The notes under the pieces were generated by a model, which was given only the letters and a program-made list of their open reading frames with translations, searched no databases and was not told the origin of the DNA. A DNA stretch of 29,738 nt from Chara braunii. Its lineage: Eukaryota > Streptophyta > Charophyceae > Charales > Characeae. The stretch covers positions 200,095-229,832 of the forward strand of contig BFEA01000119.1 in the NCBI GenBank assembly GCA_003427395.1. The letters are read 5' to 3'. Shown piece after piece: positions 8,699 to 18,340 of the stretch. Numbering within the stretch: the stretch's first letter is position 1; every line of letters begins with the position of its first letter. The position numbers and the translations under genes are program-made.

Positions 8699-10564
8699 AT
8701 GAGTGGAGATGACAGTGGGACTGAGGGACTAGACCAAGACGATAGGAGGTTTACTCGAAGACGTGCACTCGGTCGGCCAACCACTTTCCTTGTGTTAGGA
8801 CACGGAGAGGAAAGGAGACAGCAGAGAGAAGCCAGAGAGAGGGCGACATTGCAAAGGGCTAGGGAAGCAGCAGCCAACGTTGAAAGAGCCTTAGCAGCAG
8901 CATTAGCCGCAAACGCTAGAGTCAATGCCAAGGCAGCCATGGCTACCGCCTCTACCATGTCACAGGCCTCATCTCAAGGCTCTTCGTCAGGTGTCAGTCA
9001 GGGTGTCTCCCAAGTTTCTGTTAGTCAGTCTGTTGGCTTGCAGGTCAGCCAGCAGCAGCCCATGTCAAAAGAGGATTATGAGATCCAACAGGCGGATGCC
9101 CTCCACATAGAGTTCCGACCCCACTTGCAGGAGATAGAATATAGAGAGAGAGCTAGACTTAGAAAAGCTAGATTAGAGGCAAGGGGAGAGGAGTTAGGCA
9201 AGTTAGAAGCTATAGATGAGTCAACTCTTGATCCTGTAACGCGGTCCCTTCCGAGATCCCTACTAAGTGTCGTCGAGGTACAAACAGTGCAGCAAGAGAT
9301 GTTGGCTATACTACTAGCTGGTCAGAATCAAATTACGTCCGCACTGCGGGCGCCACGAGCTCAGGTCAGGCAACCACAATATATTGTAGTTCCCCCTACG
9401 GTTGCAGGTCCCACTATGACACCGGAACCGGTAGGGCAAGCCTTTGCTCCTCAATTTGGCATGCCCCTATCAAGCGACCTAGTAGTAGGTAGTAGTGGGC
9501 ATATTCGTGCACCTTCTTCGCTTCCGCAGACAATGGTTTGGCTACAAGACAGCCGTATGTACAATATTCTGGACAACAGTTACCCCTGCAATAGCAAGTG
9601 CTTCAACAACAGATTGGTCCATTGGTTTCACAGCCAATGCATCAGGCACAAAGTGTTACACAACCCATGCAATGGACCCCCAAGATACCCTTGCTAAGTC
9701 CTAAACCCTTCTCTAACACAAGAAGAAGGAAAAAACATGGACACCTGGGTGAGTACCTACTTATGTGAGGCACAAACTCACAATGCTAGAAGAGGAAGTT
9801 ATAGTCGCTGCACCCTTTCTAGAACGATCTTCAGTCAAATGGCTGAATGGATTACTACAACAACAAGGATACGGTCAGAACTTCGATGGGTGGGCACATA
9901 CCCGAACGTTGGAAGAGTTCAGTTTGTGAAGTTACAAACATTGTATGATTGTTGTTCTTGGTGTGCGGTACGATATGCAAGTTCTCCTCGGAACTTATTT
10001 GCGATGTCTGCCCACAAATGTTAAAAATAAGTCGGTTGATGAGGCCTCCATAGATGTACATAACTTTGCCTCGTTCAGCAAGAAAGCCTTAGACATAAAA
10101 ACTAAGCTTGGGAGTGCCCAATAGGGACTGGCAGATGGAGGGAAGAAGAAGCTTCCTCAGGACTAGAGAAAGAAGGGCAACCTCGTGTTCGTTGACCACG
10201 ACGGTCAAGCAACTGAGATGGGGAAGAAACAAAGATTAACGGGGGTGGAGAGACTTCAGATGGTGGAGTGATCGCTCCTGTAAAGGAAAAGACTAAGGGG
10301 GCCGAAAAACAGAAGGCAGGGCAGCCGAAGGGTTAATATGACCAAGGTACACCCATATGGGTAAAACTTGGACTAGAGTACGTGGTGTGGCGAGACCACG
10401 TTGCACGAGGCACTTGCTTGCACTGTGGCCAGTATGGTCACACCATGGCTAAGTGCAAACGTAAACGGATCGCCACGAAGGTCACGTCCTCAATAGTGAT
10501 GGTCCGATCTTCAAACTTTGGTGGTGCTTCTGCGAGCACTTCGCAGGGAAACATCTTGGGCTAG
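8699..10564 (+). pseudogene. gag: Element 1 gag, broken
   Basis: Gag would form the virus-like particle and bind the element RNA. The ATG at 8699 (MSGDDSGT) aligns with MSESDGGE of element 2. The first frame (to 9697) has an Arg/Glu-rich helical region, an Ala-rich stretch (residues ~60-85), a Ser/Gln-rich linker, a charged coiled-coil-like region (~125-185) and a Pro-rich part. It ends out of frame. Capsid homology continues in other frames (for example near 9797-9935) up to CLPTNVK near 10002-10022. The nucleocapsid CCHC knuckle CLHCGQYGHTMAKC is at 10412-10453. The stop TAG at 10562-10564 lies just after the GGGAAAC slippery site. Confidence 0.8.
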
Positions 10565-10587
10565 TAGGAGTGTCAGCCGCTCTTACT
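10546..10587 (+). promoter_or_regulatory. Candidate -1 frameshift signal, element 1
   Basis: GGGAAAC (10546-10552) is read G GGA AAC in the gag frame, the XXXYYYZ form of a -1 slippery site. Ten bases later an 8-bp stem begins: AGTAGGAG (10563-10570) / CTCTTACT (10580-10587), with one G-U pair and a 9-nt loop. The gag stop is between slip site and stem. The -1 frame reads on into the pol leader (GKHLGLV). Spacing and loop size are identical in element 2. Confidence 0.75.
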
Positions 10588-10889
10588 CGTGTTGAAGTGG
10601 TAACTTTACCTTCTCCATTTCAGACGAAGGCCAAAGCTATTGACCCATTAATCGCCCGACAAATAGATTTAGACTAATCGATGCTCTGTTTGATGAATGT
10701 GTCTTAGAGGAGTTAGAAACCGAGTGGTTTGAGAAAGACCCTAGAGACTCCTGGAGGATGTTGAACAAAGGTCCAAAAGGTAAGCACTTCGTGGTAGAAG
10801 TCAATGTAGGTGGCCGGAAGGTTTGCGCCTTCGCAGACATAGGTTCTACGCGAAACTTTATCAGTCGTGCTTGTGTGGACAAGTTGCGC

Positions 10890-11061
10890 TTAGGGGACCA
10901 AGTGCAGTGGCTTGGCAGATATGTAGCATCCACCTTAGCCAACAAGCACTCTATGGTAGTAAAGGACTATGTCAATTAGGGGACCAAGTGCAGTGGCTTA
11001 GCAGATATGTAGCATCAACCTTAGCCAACAAGCACTCTATGGTAGTAAAGGACTATGTCAA
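10890..11061 (+). repeat. 86-bp tandem duplication in protease
   Basis: 10890-10975 and 10976-11061 are the same sequence with two visible mismatches. The length is not a multiple of 3, so it shifts the frame and creates an early stop (10977-10979). Confidence 0.95.
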
Positions 11062-11345
11062 GGACAAAGTCTGCACCTTCTCCTATGGAGGAGGGGAACT
11101 GAGACATAAAATCTCGTTCCTTGTTAGCGACGAGTTGTCATTCGATGTGTTACTAGGTATGTACTACCTCGAGGTTGCAAAGCCTCAATTCGATTGGGAT
11201 AGGAAGGTGATGAGCCACAAGTTCCCAGATGGAAGGACCGTTAGGCTGCAAAAGTTTAAGGCTAGTAGACTAGTGGAGAACTATGGTTGCATGTACGTGT
11301 CGTCTTTTTATTACTACAAACAAAATCGCGAGGAAGGCATGTACT

Positions 11346-11590
11346 TAGTCTTTGTTTCTGAGAAAGGGGAGGCCGTAAAATCACCCCCATAGATGGAAGC
11401 AATCGTTGCACAATATTCAGATTTTTCAAGGAGCCTAGTCNNNNNNNNNNNNNNNNNNNNNNNNNNNNNNNNNNNNNNNNNNNNNNNNNNNNNNNCCTAG
11501 TCTTTGTTTCTGAGAAAGGGGAGGCCGTAAAATCACCCCCATAGATGGAAGCAATCGTTGCACAATATTCAGATTTTTCAAGGAGCCTAG
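11346..11590 (+). repeat. ~90-bp duplication flanking an assembly gap
   Basis: 11346-11440 recurs at 11498-11590 at the far side of 55 N (11441-11495). The left contig edge ends in CCTAGTC and the right edge starts with CCTAGTC. The real sequence may therefore be a simple 90-bp tandem duplication with no missing bases, or a false duplication at contig ends. Confidence 0.8.
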
Positions 11591-11591
11591 C

Positions 11592-11637
11592 GGTGTGGTG
11601 GAAAGGGAGATTGTGGTGTGGTGGAAAGGGAGATTGT
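11592..11637 (+). repeat. 23-bp tandem duplication
   Basis: Two identical 23-bp units beginning GGTGTGGTGGAAAGGG (11592-11614 and 11615-11637). Element 2 has a single copy of this pol position, so the duplication is specific to element 1 and shifts the frame. Confidence 0.9.
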
Positions 11638-13443
11638 CCATGGAATAAAATTCGTTCCCGGTAGCAAAACACCTAGAGGACGAATCTAGAGGATGTCTTC
11701 TACGGAGGTTAGACGAGATCCGCCGCCAACTCAAGGAACTCACAAAGCTGGATTCGGCTAAGTGTGTCCCCTTACAGATCGCCAATTTTATTTGCCCATA
11801 GAAAGGGGGGACCCTAAGGATGTGCATTGACTATAGGGGCCTCAATGCCATCACTGTTAAGAATGTCGAGCTCCTACCATGCATTGACGACCTCTTGGAT
11901 AGAGTGCAGGGATGTTGGTACTTTACCAAGATAGATCTAAAGTCTGCATACCATCAGATTGCTATTACACCCGAGGACCAACACAAAACCACCTTTCAAA
12001 CCGAGTACGGGTTGTATGAACCAAATCCTTCATGAGTACTTAGACAAGAATATCGTCGTGTACCTCGACGTTATTCTTATCTTCAGTAAGAATGTAGAGG
12101 AGCACGCTGAGCACATGAAAACAATGCTAGGTCTCCTAAGACATCACCATTACAAGGACAACTTTGGTCGCACCAAGATCTTGTATCTGGGTCATGAGAT
12201 TTCTATGGATAGTTAAGAGGTTGGATGATGCTAATTTGGCCAGCATACGTAACTGGCCTAGACCTTAGTCTCTGACTAAGGTGAGGTCATTCTTGGGGAT
12301 GACAAGCTATTATCTACTCCCAATGGTGAAAGTATAAGCAAAACTAAACACAATTGGCCAATTAAAGAGCCTATCAAAGCGATTGAGCCAGCTGAATCAC
12401 CTTTTATCAAAAAAGCCCTCGCACAAACTTGATCAGTGAGCTATTACGCACTCTTTTAAGGATGGCTGCTTCTAGGCAAACCTACTGATTGTCTTTGCAC
12501 TCATTCTGGCTATAAGAAGACAACAACAAACTTAGTGTATAAATTTCGGTGGCCCACAATGATGGATGATGCAAAGAAGTATGTAGAAACTTATCAGGTT
12601 TGTCACCATGACAAACCCCGGATGCAGGCACCACTTGGGCTTATCAAGCACTTGCCCATCCCTGCTGGTCCAAGTCAAAGTGTGTCAATGATTCCATGGA
12701 TACCTTGTGACCAGCAAGAGCGGTAAGCGTCACATCTTTGTCATTGTGGACAGATTCACGAAGTACGCTAGACTAATCGCTATGCCTGTGACAGCTAGGA
12801 CTGACCACGTCATCAAGCTATTTATGGACAACTGGGTATGAGACTTTGGTCTCCCTGAGTCTATTGTAAGCGAGAGGGATGTCAGATTCACAAGCGAACT
12901 GTGGCAAAGTACAACCCAACAGATGGGTACCCGACTGCAAATGACGTCACGGAACCACCCTGAGTCAAATGGTCAGGCTGAACAGATGAACCGGGTAGTA
13001 CAGCATTTACTTCGACATTACATTAAACCAAGTCAAGATGACTGGGACGAGAAATTACCCCTCGTCCCCAGCCTGTACAATAATGTCGTGCACACCACGA
13101 CTCCCAACCAACTGCATCTTGGTTGGAAGCCTAGATCCGCACTTGACGTCTTGCTGCCTGAAAAACAGTCAACTACAGCAGCTGGCAGCATATAGTTTGC
13201 TGTTAAATACGAACAGATGCGGCAGCAGGCTGTAGAGCACATCAAGAAAGCTCAAGATGCCATGGTTGCATCTGAGAACAGACAAAGACGACCATCTGAG
13301 CTCCAAGTAGGCGAACGAGTTTGGGTAAAATCATCTGAGCGGGGGCAAGAGTTAGGGATTTCACATGAACTGATGCCTCAATACTTTGGGCCTGGGACAC
13401 CTTTCGCTTTAACTGATCAGTTTCCCTCCAGGAGATCGATGCT

Positions 13444-13821
13444 GCCTCCAACCTGTGTAGCACACCGAACATGTTCGGAGCTTTCCTGAACGTCCGAAAG
13501 TGTTCGGGTGTTCGGCCGAACGCCACCCGAACGTGTTCGGCCGAACATATTCAAANAAAAAAAAAAAAAAAAAAAAAGTTGGTTTTTGATTTTTAACTCA
13601 ACTTTGGTTACGAATTTGACCATACCTCCAAGGCAAAAGTGGTTTGTATTATTATTTTACATAACATATATGTTTTTCAGATTCTTTGGAAAACTTTTTT
13701 TTTTTTTTTTTTTAATATTTTTATGTTCGCGTTCGGAGAGTTTCGGCCCTCGTTCGCGTTCGGTCCCGAACNTTCGGGTTCGGCCACCGAACCCGAACAC
13801 GATGCTACACAGCCTCCAACC
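13444..13821. mobile_element. MITE-like DNA transposon (358 bp) with 10-bp TSD
   Basis: The insert is 13454-13811, flanked by a 10-bp duplication GCCTCCAACC (13444-13453 and 13812-13821). The ends are a perfect 9-bp inverted repeat, TGTGTAGCA / TGCTACACA. Beyond the ends both arms (~100 bp each) are packed with GTTCGG/CCGAAC words, then a poly-A (13557-13577) on the left and poly-T (13695-13713) on the right, so the whole element is quasi-palindromic. It has no coding capacity. The uninterrupted site in element 2 (near 25940-25952) confirms the borders. A 9-11-bp duplication suggests Mutator-like mobilisation, but the terminal sequence does not prove it. Confidence 0.88.
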
Positions 13822-14009
13822 ATGGACGGACACGTGGATATTGATGATATCGTTGAGCATAAGCATATGCCTATGCCCAAACGTCCAGGAAGAGGACGCC
13901 TTCCAAAGCCACAGATGCACTACCGGGTATGGTTCAAACATCACACTGATCCTCAAGAAGACCGATGGTTCACAAGAGAAAAATTAATGAAGACTGCTCC
14001 CCAAATTCT

Positions 14010-14611
14010 TCGGCAAAACCGCATAAGGCCTGCTGGCATCAGGCACGTGCCCGCCCTAAATAAAGGCAGGCCCCCGACATGCCCTGAACTTGTCAATTTT
14101 TGCAAATCTTGGTCGGCGCCAGACAGTTGTGAAGCGCCAATTGGTTACATCCTCTTTGCTCTTGAGAATCCACAATATTTGTGAGCCTTGGAGGCTTTTC
14201 CAGCAACATGTCCAAAGCGGGGAGCATCGCACGTTCGCGCCTAGGTGGTTGGGCATGCCTAACCAATTCGGTCCCAGGCGACTGTTTGAACGGGCCTGGG
14301 CGCAGACACTTCGGCCGAGACTGAAGCTACTGGAAACTCGGTCTCACGTGATCGAGGCAAGGCCAAAGCGCCCGCCACTTTCCACATAGGAAAGGGCCAG
14401 GTGGCAGGGAATGGATTCGGCACATGCAATCCCATGCAGAGCTGCTGCTGCGCTAGCGTGTGGGAAAGTGCTCGCGCACGTGCGATCGTGCGTTAGAAGC
14501 AAGGCGCTGCTGTGGGCAGCGCCATAGCCAGCCATAGCCGGGCTGGTCTTGGAAGAGGGTCAACAGAGGTGGTGGTGGTCTTCGTGTATGGGAAGGAGAC
14601 GTGGGTAGAGA

Positions 14612-14642
<31 letters not shown>

Positions 14643-14643
14643 N

Positions 14644-14716
<73 letters not shown>

Positions 14717-15060
14717 GGATGTGAGGGCACGTACCTGGTCTTGGCGAAAGTCTGCAAGGGTCGACATCTTCATGTACTACAATTCTGCTGCTGACGTCAA
14801 CAATTGTATTGTCAATTCGTAGGCTGGTAGTAGCTGCGTGATGGTAGTCTGGGCGCCGAGCGCCAAGTAGGAGAAGGGCTCTGGATACTTATGATGGTGA
14901 TGGCGAGAGTGCTCACATTGACACTCGGATTCGCTGCTTCGTTCTCCACTGGTGTAATATCAGTGCAATTCTGCTTTCTGGACGGTGTCGGACTTCCTGG
15001 CTTTCAATGTGATTTTGGAATCTGGAATCTGTCATTTCGATATTGCTCATTTTCCTTGCA
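14010..15060 (+). repeat. Element 1 3' LTR (5' end truncated)
   Basis: Homology to the 5' LTR starts at TCGGCAAAACC (14010), corresponding to 6337, so the first ~16 bp are absent along with the polypurine tract. It ends CTCATTTTCCTTGCA at 15060, followed by the GATA duplication. It carries CACGTG at 14044-14049 and 14345-14350, the stem-loop at 14049-14071 and the palindrome at 14852-14864. Confidence 0.9.
14616..14713. repeat. Expanded (GA)n in the 3' LTR
   Basis: About 98 bp of GA, with one N at 14643, against ~39 bp in the 5' LTR. The two were identical at insertion, so the difference is later slippage, or assembly error around the N. Confidence 0.95.
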
Positions 15061-15064
15061 GATA
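15061..15064. repeat. Target site duplication of element 1, right (GATA)
   Basis: Matches 6317-6320 directly outside the other LTR. Confidence 0.7.
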
Positions 15065-15197
15065 TGGCAAATAGTCCCACAGCAGATCGACACGATACTG
15101 AGGCTGGCCTCCCCTACTGCAATTTTGTTTTCTTTTTTTTTTCTTTCGATCATGAGCCACATATTCAGCAATAAGATTCTCCGCTGGCCAGGTCCCA

Positions 15198-15710
15198 TAA
15201 CACCAGCAAACCTGTTCTCAATGCCAGAACCTACCTACCAAGTTGGGGAGATGTGGCAAGGGACAGGCAGTGTGGGCATATGAATATGATAGCTGCAAAG
15301 GAAGCCGCAATTTTGGACATGTGTATTGTAATGTGTGTGGTGAGCAAATTGTAGGCTATAAGAAAAAGAAAAAAGATGAAATGTTTGCCATATTTCCCGA
15401 AGAAACAACTGGATTCTCCAGCAGGGTGGGAAGGCAAATGGACCATCCTTTGTTTTTTTTTCTAGCTTCGGATGGGGCAAATGGATTCACCTGCCCACCA
15501 TTTTTTTTTTCCCTTTCATCCTTCACACCACCAATCACTGCAAAAATGAAGGAAATGCGAAAACAAAACACAACCACAGAAATTGAAGAATGCAAATACA
15601 GAATACATAAACTGCTGCATGGACAAAACCAGAGAGCAACCACTGGCATCATTGATGTTCTGCTAGGCAGGGTATGCCTACATTTCTTAGACTTCTTCCT
15701 ACTGTGATAA
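15198..15710 (+). pseudogene. Possible BED-type zinc-finger transposase fragment
   Basis: An open frame from 15243 to 15707 (154 residues) begins with a stretch containing VWAYEYDSCKGSRNFG then HVYCNVCGEQIVGYKKK. The aromatic residues followed by CNxCG resemble the first half of BED zinc fingers found at the N-terminus of hAT transposases. The second metal pair is not seen. A downstream part (KMKEMRKQNTTTEIEECKYR) could be coding, but poly-T runs (15460-15468, 15501-15510) interrupt it. A related fragment lies at 5944-6060. The alternative is a chance open frame. Confidence 0.3.
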
Positions 15711-16755
15711 CCCGTCCAAACCTGGACTGAAACACACAGCTGATTTCTGAGTTTTGCTCATAGACTGAATGCCCCACTGAGTTCCCCGCCTGCTGAGTAT
15801 GTGTGCGTGTATGCTTGCTGGACTGCATGTCTGTCTGAATGCTGGTTGGCTTGCGTGTGTGACTGTGCCTGAGTGCTGGTTGGTATGGGTGTGTGTGTGT
15901 AGCCCGCCAGGGCACTTGTTCGTTCGTTGGGCCCTCAGTGCCGGTACTTACCTGTGGCCGTGGCTTTGAAGGGTTGCAGCAGGGGAAAAAGCACTCAAGT
16001 AGTGGGTAGGCCGGTACCGCACCCGGTAGGGGGGTAAATATGCAGGTACCGGAGGCCGAGCAGAAGAAGACAAAAATGGCATTTTTAGAGGCCGGTAGTG
16101 TAGGCTAGGTCTAGCGGGTACCAGTCTGAGTCTAGGGCCTGTAGGGGCAATATCAGAGTCTGCAATGATGTTCCCTCCAAAAGAGGAGGAGGTACCGGTT
16201 GCTTGGGAAGGCCAGCGGGGGGAAGACCCGGCCTCTTTTTTGGTGTGCAAGTTTGGCGACACACTGGTGGAGCGCTGGAGGGAGCAGCGCTGGGCTGGAG
16301 CTGCGCTGCTGGGGAGGAAGAAGAAGGGGTAGAGGGAGGAAGGAGGAGGAAGGAAGGAGGAAGGGGGAGGAGCGCCAGGGGTATCTACCTGGCTATGGTG
16401 GCAGCCGACTTCATCACCTTGGTGGGCGCTGCAGCAAGGAGTCCCCAGCCGGGGAGAGCCACACCAAGAAGCTTCAAGGCAGGGTTGGGCATGGCGGCCA
16501 GAGCTTGAGCAGCCATAGCTGCTTTGGGTTTTCCTTCGGATATCTTTGGGTTGTCCTTTGGACATCTGAGCAAGGCCTAGTAGTCCGCCATAGCCTCGGC
16601 GTATGAGAGTGAAGAGTGGGAGAGGCGGCCATGGCTATGGTGGACCTTGAGTGACAGTAGAAGAGGGACTCGGACATGATTCTGGACCAGTCATTCAACA
16701 TTGTATCATTATTTCTTGTATGAATAAGAGAAGGGGGAGATAAGGAGGAGGAGAT
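15711..16755. other. Non-coding GC-rich DNA with minor repeats
   Basis: Contains two copies of a 34-bp unit (CTGARTGCTGGTTGG at 15835 and 15869) ending in (TG)n, several GGTACCGG-like words between 15945 and 16200, and a purine-rich GGAGGAAGG block near 16320-16375. Open frames of 62-205 residues on both strands overlap each other and have biased composition. None was recognised. Confidence 0.4.
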
Positions 16756-16881
16756 TGTTGGGCGAAGAAGAAGAGCCTTGTCATTGTCTTTGCTGGTGTA
16801 CATCTTTTTCTTCTTCTTTCTTACTTCTTCTTCTTCTTCTACTCCTCTCTCTCCTCTCAAGTTCATTCATTTCTTTCTGCA
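16756..16881 (+). other. LTR-like TG...CA pyrimidine-rich segment, unproven
   Basis: The purine-rich GAAGGGGGAGATAAGGAGG (16730-16748) precedes TGTTGGGCG, and a T/C-rich stretch ends TTTCTGCA followed by ATTGG. This resembles the PPT/LTR and LTR/PBS junctions of copia-type elements, but there is no iMet PBS match, no flanking duplication and no second copy. Confidence 0.2.
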
Positions 16882-17206
16882 ATTGGATGGCATTGTACTT
16901 TCCAGTGGATGTGTATCTCGAAATTGGCCAGGGTCATAACACTACTGTCATCACCCAAATAAAATGCACGGTCATTATCGCAGCATCTCGACTAAAAGTT
17001 GCCCCAAATACAGGTGTAATGACTGGGTGTTCTATTCGGGTGAAGATGGAAGTTCTTACTGAGCGATTTATGACATACTGAAACACTCTGAGATGATATG
17101 TGGAAAATCACAAGAACAGTAGCCACTGGGGAAGCAGAACAGAGACAGAAGCACAGCACACAAACACATAAAACAAAAGAGCACACACAAACATATATAA
17201 TACAAA

Positions 17207-17560
17207 ATGAACATGAGCAACCAGTTGCTGCAAACCAGGGGAACTCCCACTAGTAGCGCTGAATTTCCTCAATACCTGGATCTGGAACTCTACGCCATTT
17301 TCTGCACATCTCCACAAACACATCCGGATTCAGGCATGGAGGAAACTCAACGCTGCTCGTGGACTTGGCCCCAGGATATGGCTACACATCTGCTGGTCAT
17401 CATCATGATCCAGATTTACGAAGCTGCTGTCTTCACAAAACTGCTCGTGAGGGGGGATATGCCAGGTGTCACTGAACCACCAGGTCCAGGCAACCGCTTG
17501 GCAGTAGGTGTCAATGAACCACCAGGTCCAGTCAACCACCTGGCACCAGGTGTCATTTAA
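17207..17560 (+). CDS. Unrecognised small open frame with a 14-residue repeat
   Basis: A 117-residue frame starting MNMSNQLLQTRG and ending in tandem units of the form GVxEPPGPxNxLA (residues ~87-115), encoded by the 42-bp repeat at 17464-17589. No domain is recognised, and there is no clear promoter or splice context. It may be a chance frame: the repeat length is a multiple of 3, so any frame through it stays open. It is recorded because nothing else explains this interval. Confidence 0.15.
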   Translation: MNMSNQLLQTRGTPTSSAEFPQYLDLELYAIFCTSPQTHPDSGMEETQRCSWTWPQDMATHLLVIIMIQIYEAAVFTKLLVRGDMPGVTEPPGPGNRLAVGVNEPPGPVNHLAPGVI

Positions 17561-17589
17561 ATATCAGGTACATGCAACAACCTAGAGCC
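17464..17589. repeat. 42-bp tandem repeat, three units
   Basis: Units start at 17464, 17506 and 17548 with AGGTGTCAHT. The first two are close copies (ACCACCAGGTCCAG inside) and the third is diverged. All three have exactly the same length. Confidence 0.85.
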
Positions 17590-18001
17590 AACACCTGAGA
17601 AAGTTGTGAAAAGAGAACAGAAAAAAGTCGTGAAAACATAATACTCAAGTCAGAACAAGGACAGTATATATGACGACTACCATCTGCCCCCGAAGACAGC
17701 GGGGGATCATCTCGAATGCATTTGGGGCGGAACAGGGTTGTAACCGTTGTATACCTTTGTGAGGAAGGGGCATTATGTTTTTTTCCTTTTTTTCTTTTGG
17801 GCATTATGTTCAATTTCTTGCTTTTTCGTTTTGTCTTCGGCATTATGTTTGAGCGAAGAAGGTGGACAAGAAAAATCAATAAGCGTTTCCTATGAAAATA
17901 CTGACTGGCAATCCTGATAATACATGTCAGGCCCTGTTTCTCCTTCCACGCCCAAGAAAAGAAGTGCCATTGGCGTTCAACGCAAGTCTCACACTCGTTG
18001 A
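17590..18001. other. No gene seen; short GGCATTATGTT repeats
   Basis: GGCATTATGTT occurs at about 17769, 17800 and 17839 among T-rich DNA. Nothing else was identified. Confidence 0.4.
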
Positions 18002-18340
18002 ATGTTCGGTCTACCTGGAGAGGTCAGGTTGTGTACACAGCCAGCAGATAGGAAGGAGCTTAAATCGATGAACTCAAATGAGCACATAGCTCTCCATTCC
18101 ACAAATACAACAGGAGCGTGGTTTTTCGTTCCGCAGTCATGCTGGCTCATGCAAAGTCCTCCTCCCCACAGAGGACATGGCCATAAGCATGCCATCAGGG
18201 GGGTGGTTTCAGATGTTTTAACACAACCGATGGCCAAGGGAGGTTTGGCCATCACCGAGCTTATCCAGGCAAGACCCCTGACGATCGAATGGACCTGCAA
18301 GCTCCTGTTCTTTTGTTCTTTTTTCCTAAAAAAAGGGAGT
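18002..18340 (+). pseudogene. LINE-like reverse transcriptase C-terminal fragment
   Basis: The open frame entering the element 2 LTR has, at ~18215-18305, KGGLAITELIQARPLTIEW then TCKLL. This resembles the K-GGLGI-x-x-L...W...L signature after the RT domain of plant non-LTR retrotransposons. The upstream PPHRGHGHKHAIRG could be the preceding basic segment. No catalytic RT motif is present in the window. The frame is open up to the element 2 insertion point. The longer apparent protein running on into the LTR is an artefact of the insertion. Confidence 0.35.
18337..18340. repeat. Target site duplication of element 2, left (GAGT)
   Basis: GAGT precedes the opening TG of the LTR and is repeated at 27316-27319 after the closing CA. 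Confidence 0.8.

Larger units (their letters stand above)
10546..14005 (+). pseudogene. pol: Element 1 pol, broken
   Basis: The polyprotein would supply protease, RT, RNase H and integrase. Visible parts in order: protease ADIGSTRNFIS (near 10840) with an 86-bp duplication after it; the C-terminal protease/linker region (11060-11390) ending in a stop shared in position with a shift in element 2; an assembly gap; RT finger/palm FTKIDLKSAYHQI (11922-11960) and YLDV (12061-12072) in place of YLDD. About 70 bp between them, coding the MPFGL segment in element 2, is missing near 12020. RNase H is replaced by a short unrecognisable stretch (12300-12490). Integrase remains from SGYKKTTTNLV (near 12505) through CxxC, VDRFTKYARL, SERDVRF (Asp to Glu at 12872-12874) and GQAEQMNRV. 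The C-terminal domain follows, then the MITE, then a chromodomain-like end (13821-14005). Confidence 0.85.
6321..15060 (+). mobile_element. Element 1: Ty3/gypsy chromovirus, defective
   Basis: An LTR retrotransposon of about 8.74 kb. The order is 5' LTR (6321-7331), iMet primer-binding site, leader, gag, pol with protease, RT, integrase and chromodomain, then 3' LTR (14010-15060). Family membership follows from the domain order and the C-terminal chromodomain-like segment after the integrase. It cannot move by itself: gag and pol have many stops and shifts, the RT YxDD motif is YLDV, the RNase H core is missing, the first integrase Asp is lost and the second is Glu. The end of pol, the polypurine tract and the first ~16 bp of the 3' LTR are deleted. 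By eye the two LTRs differ at roughly one base in ten, so it is older than element 2. A MITE-like element (13454-13811) inserted later. Confidence 0.92.

Noticed and set aside
15948-16606. 205-residue minus and 135-residue plus open frames in GC-rich DNA
   Set aside because: They overlap on opposite strands, have Pro/Ser- or Gly/Arg-biased composition and no recognisable domain.
16756-16881. Solo copia LTR or TRIM
   Set aside because: The ends look right (TGTTGG...CTGCA after a purine tract), but no TSD, PBS or second copy was found. Kept only as a low-confidence entry.
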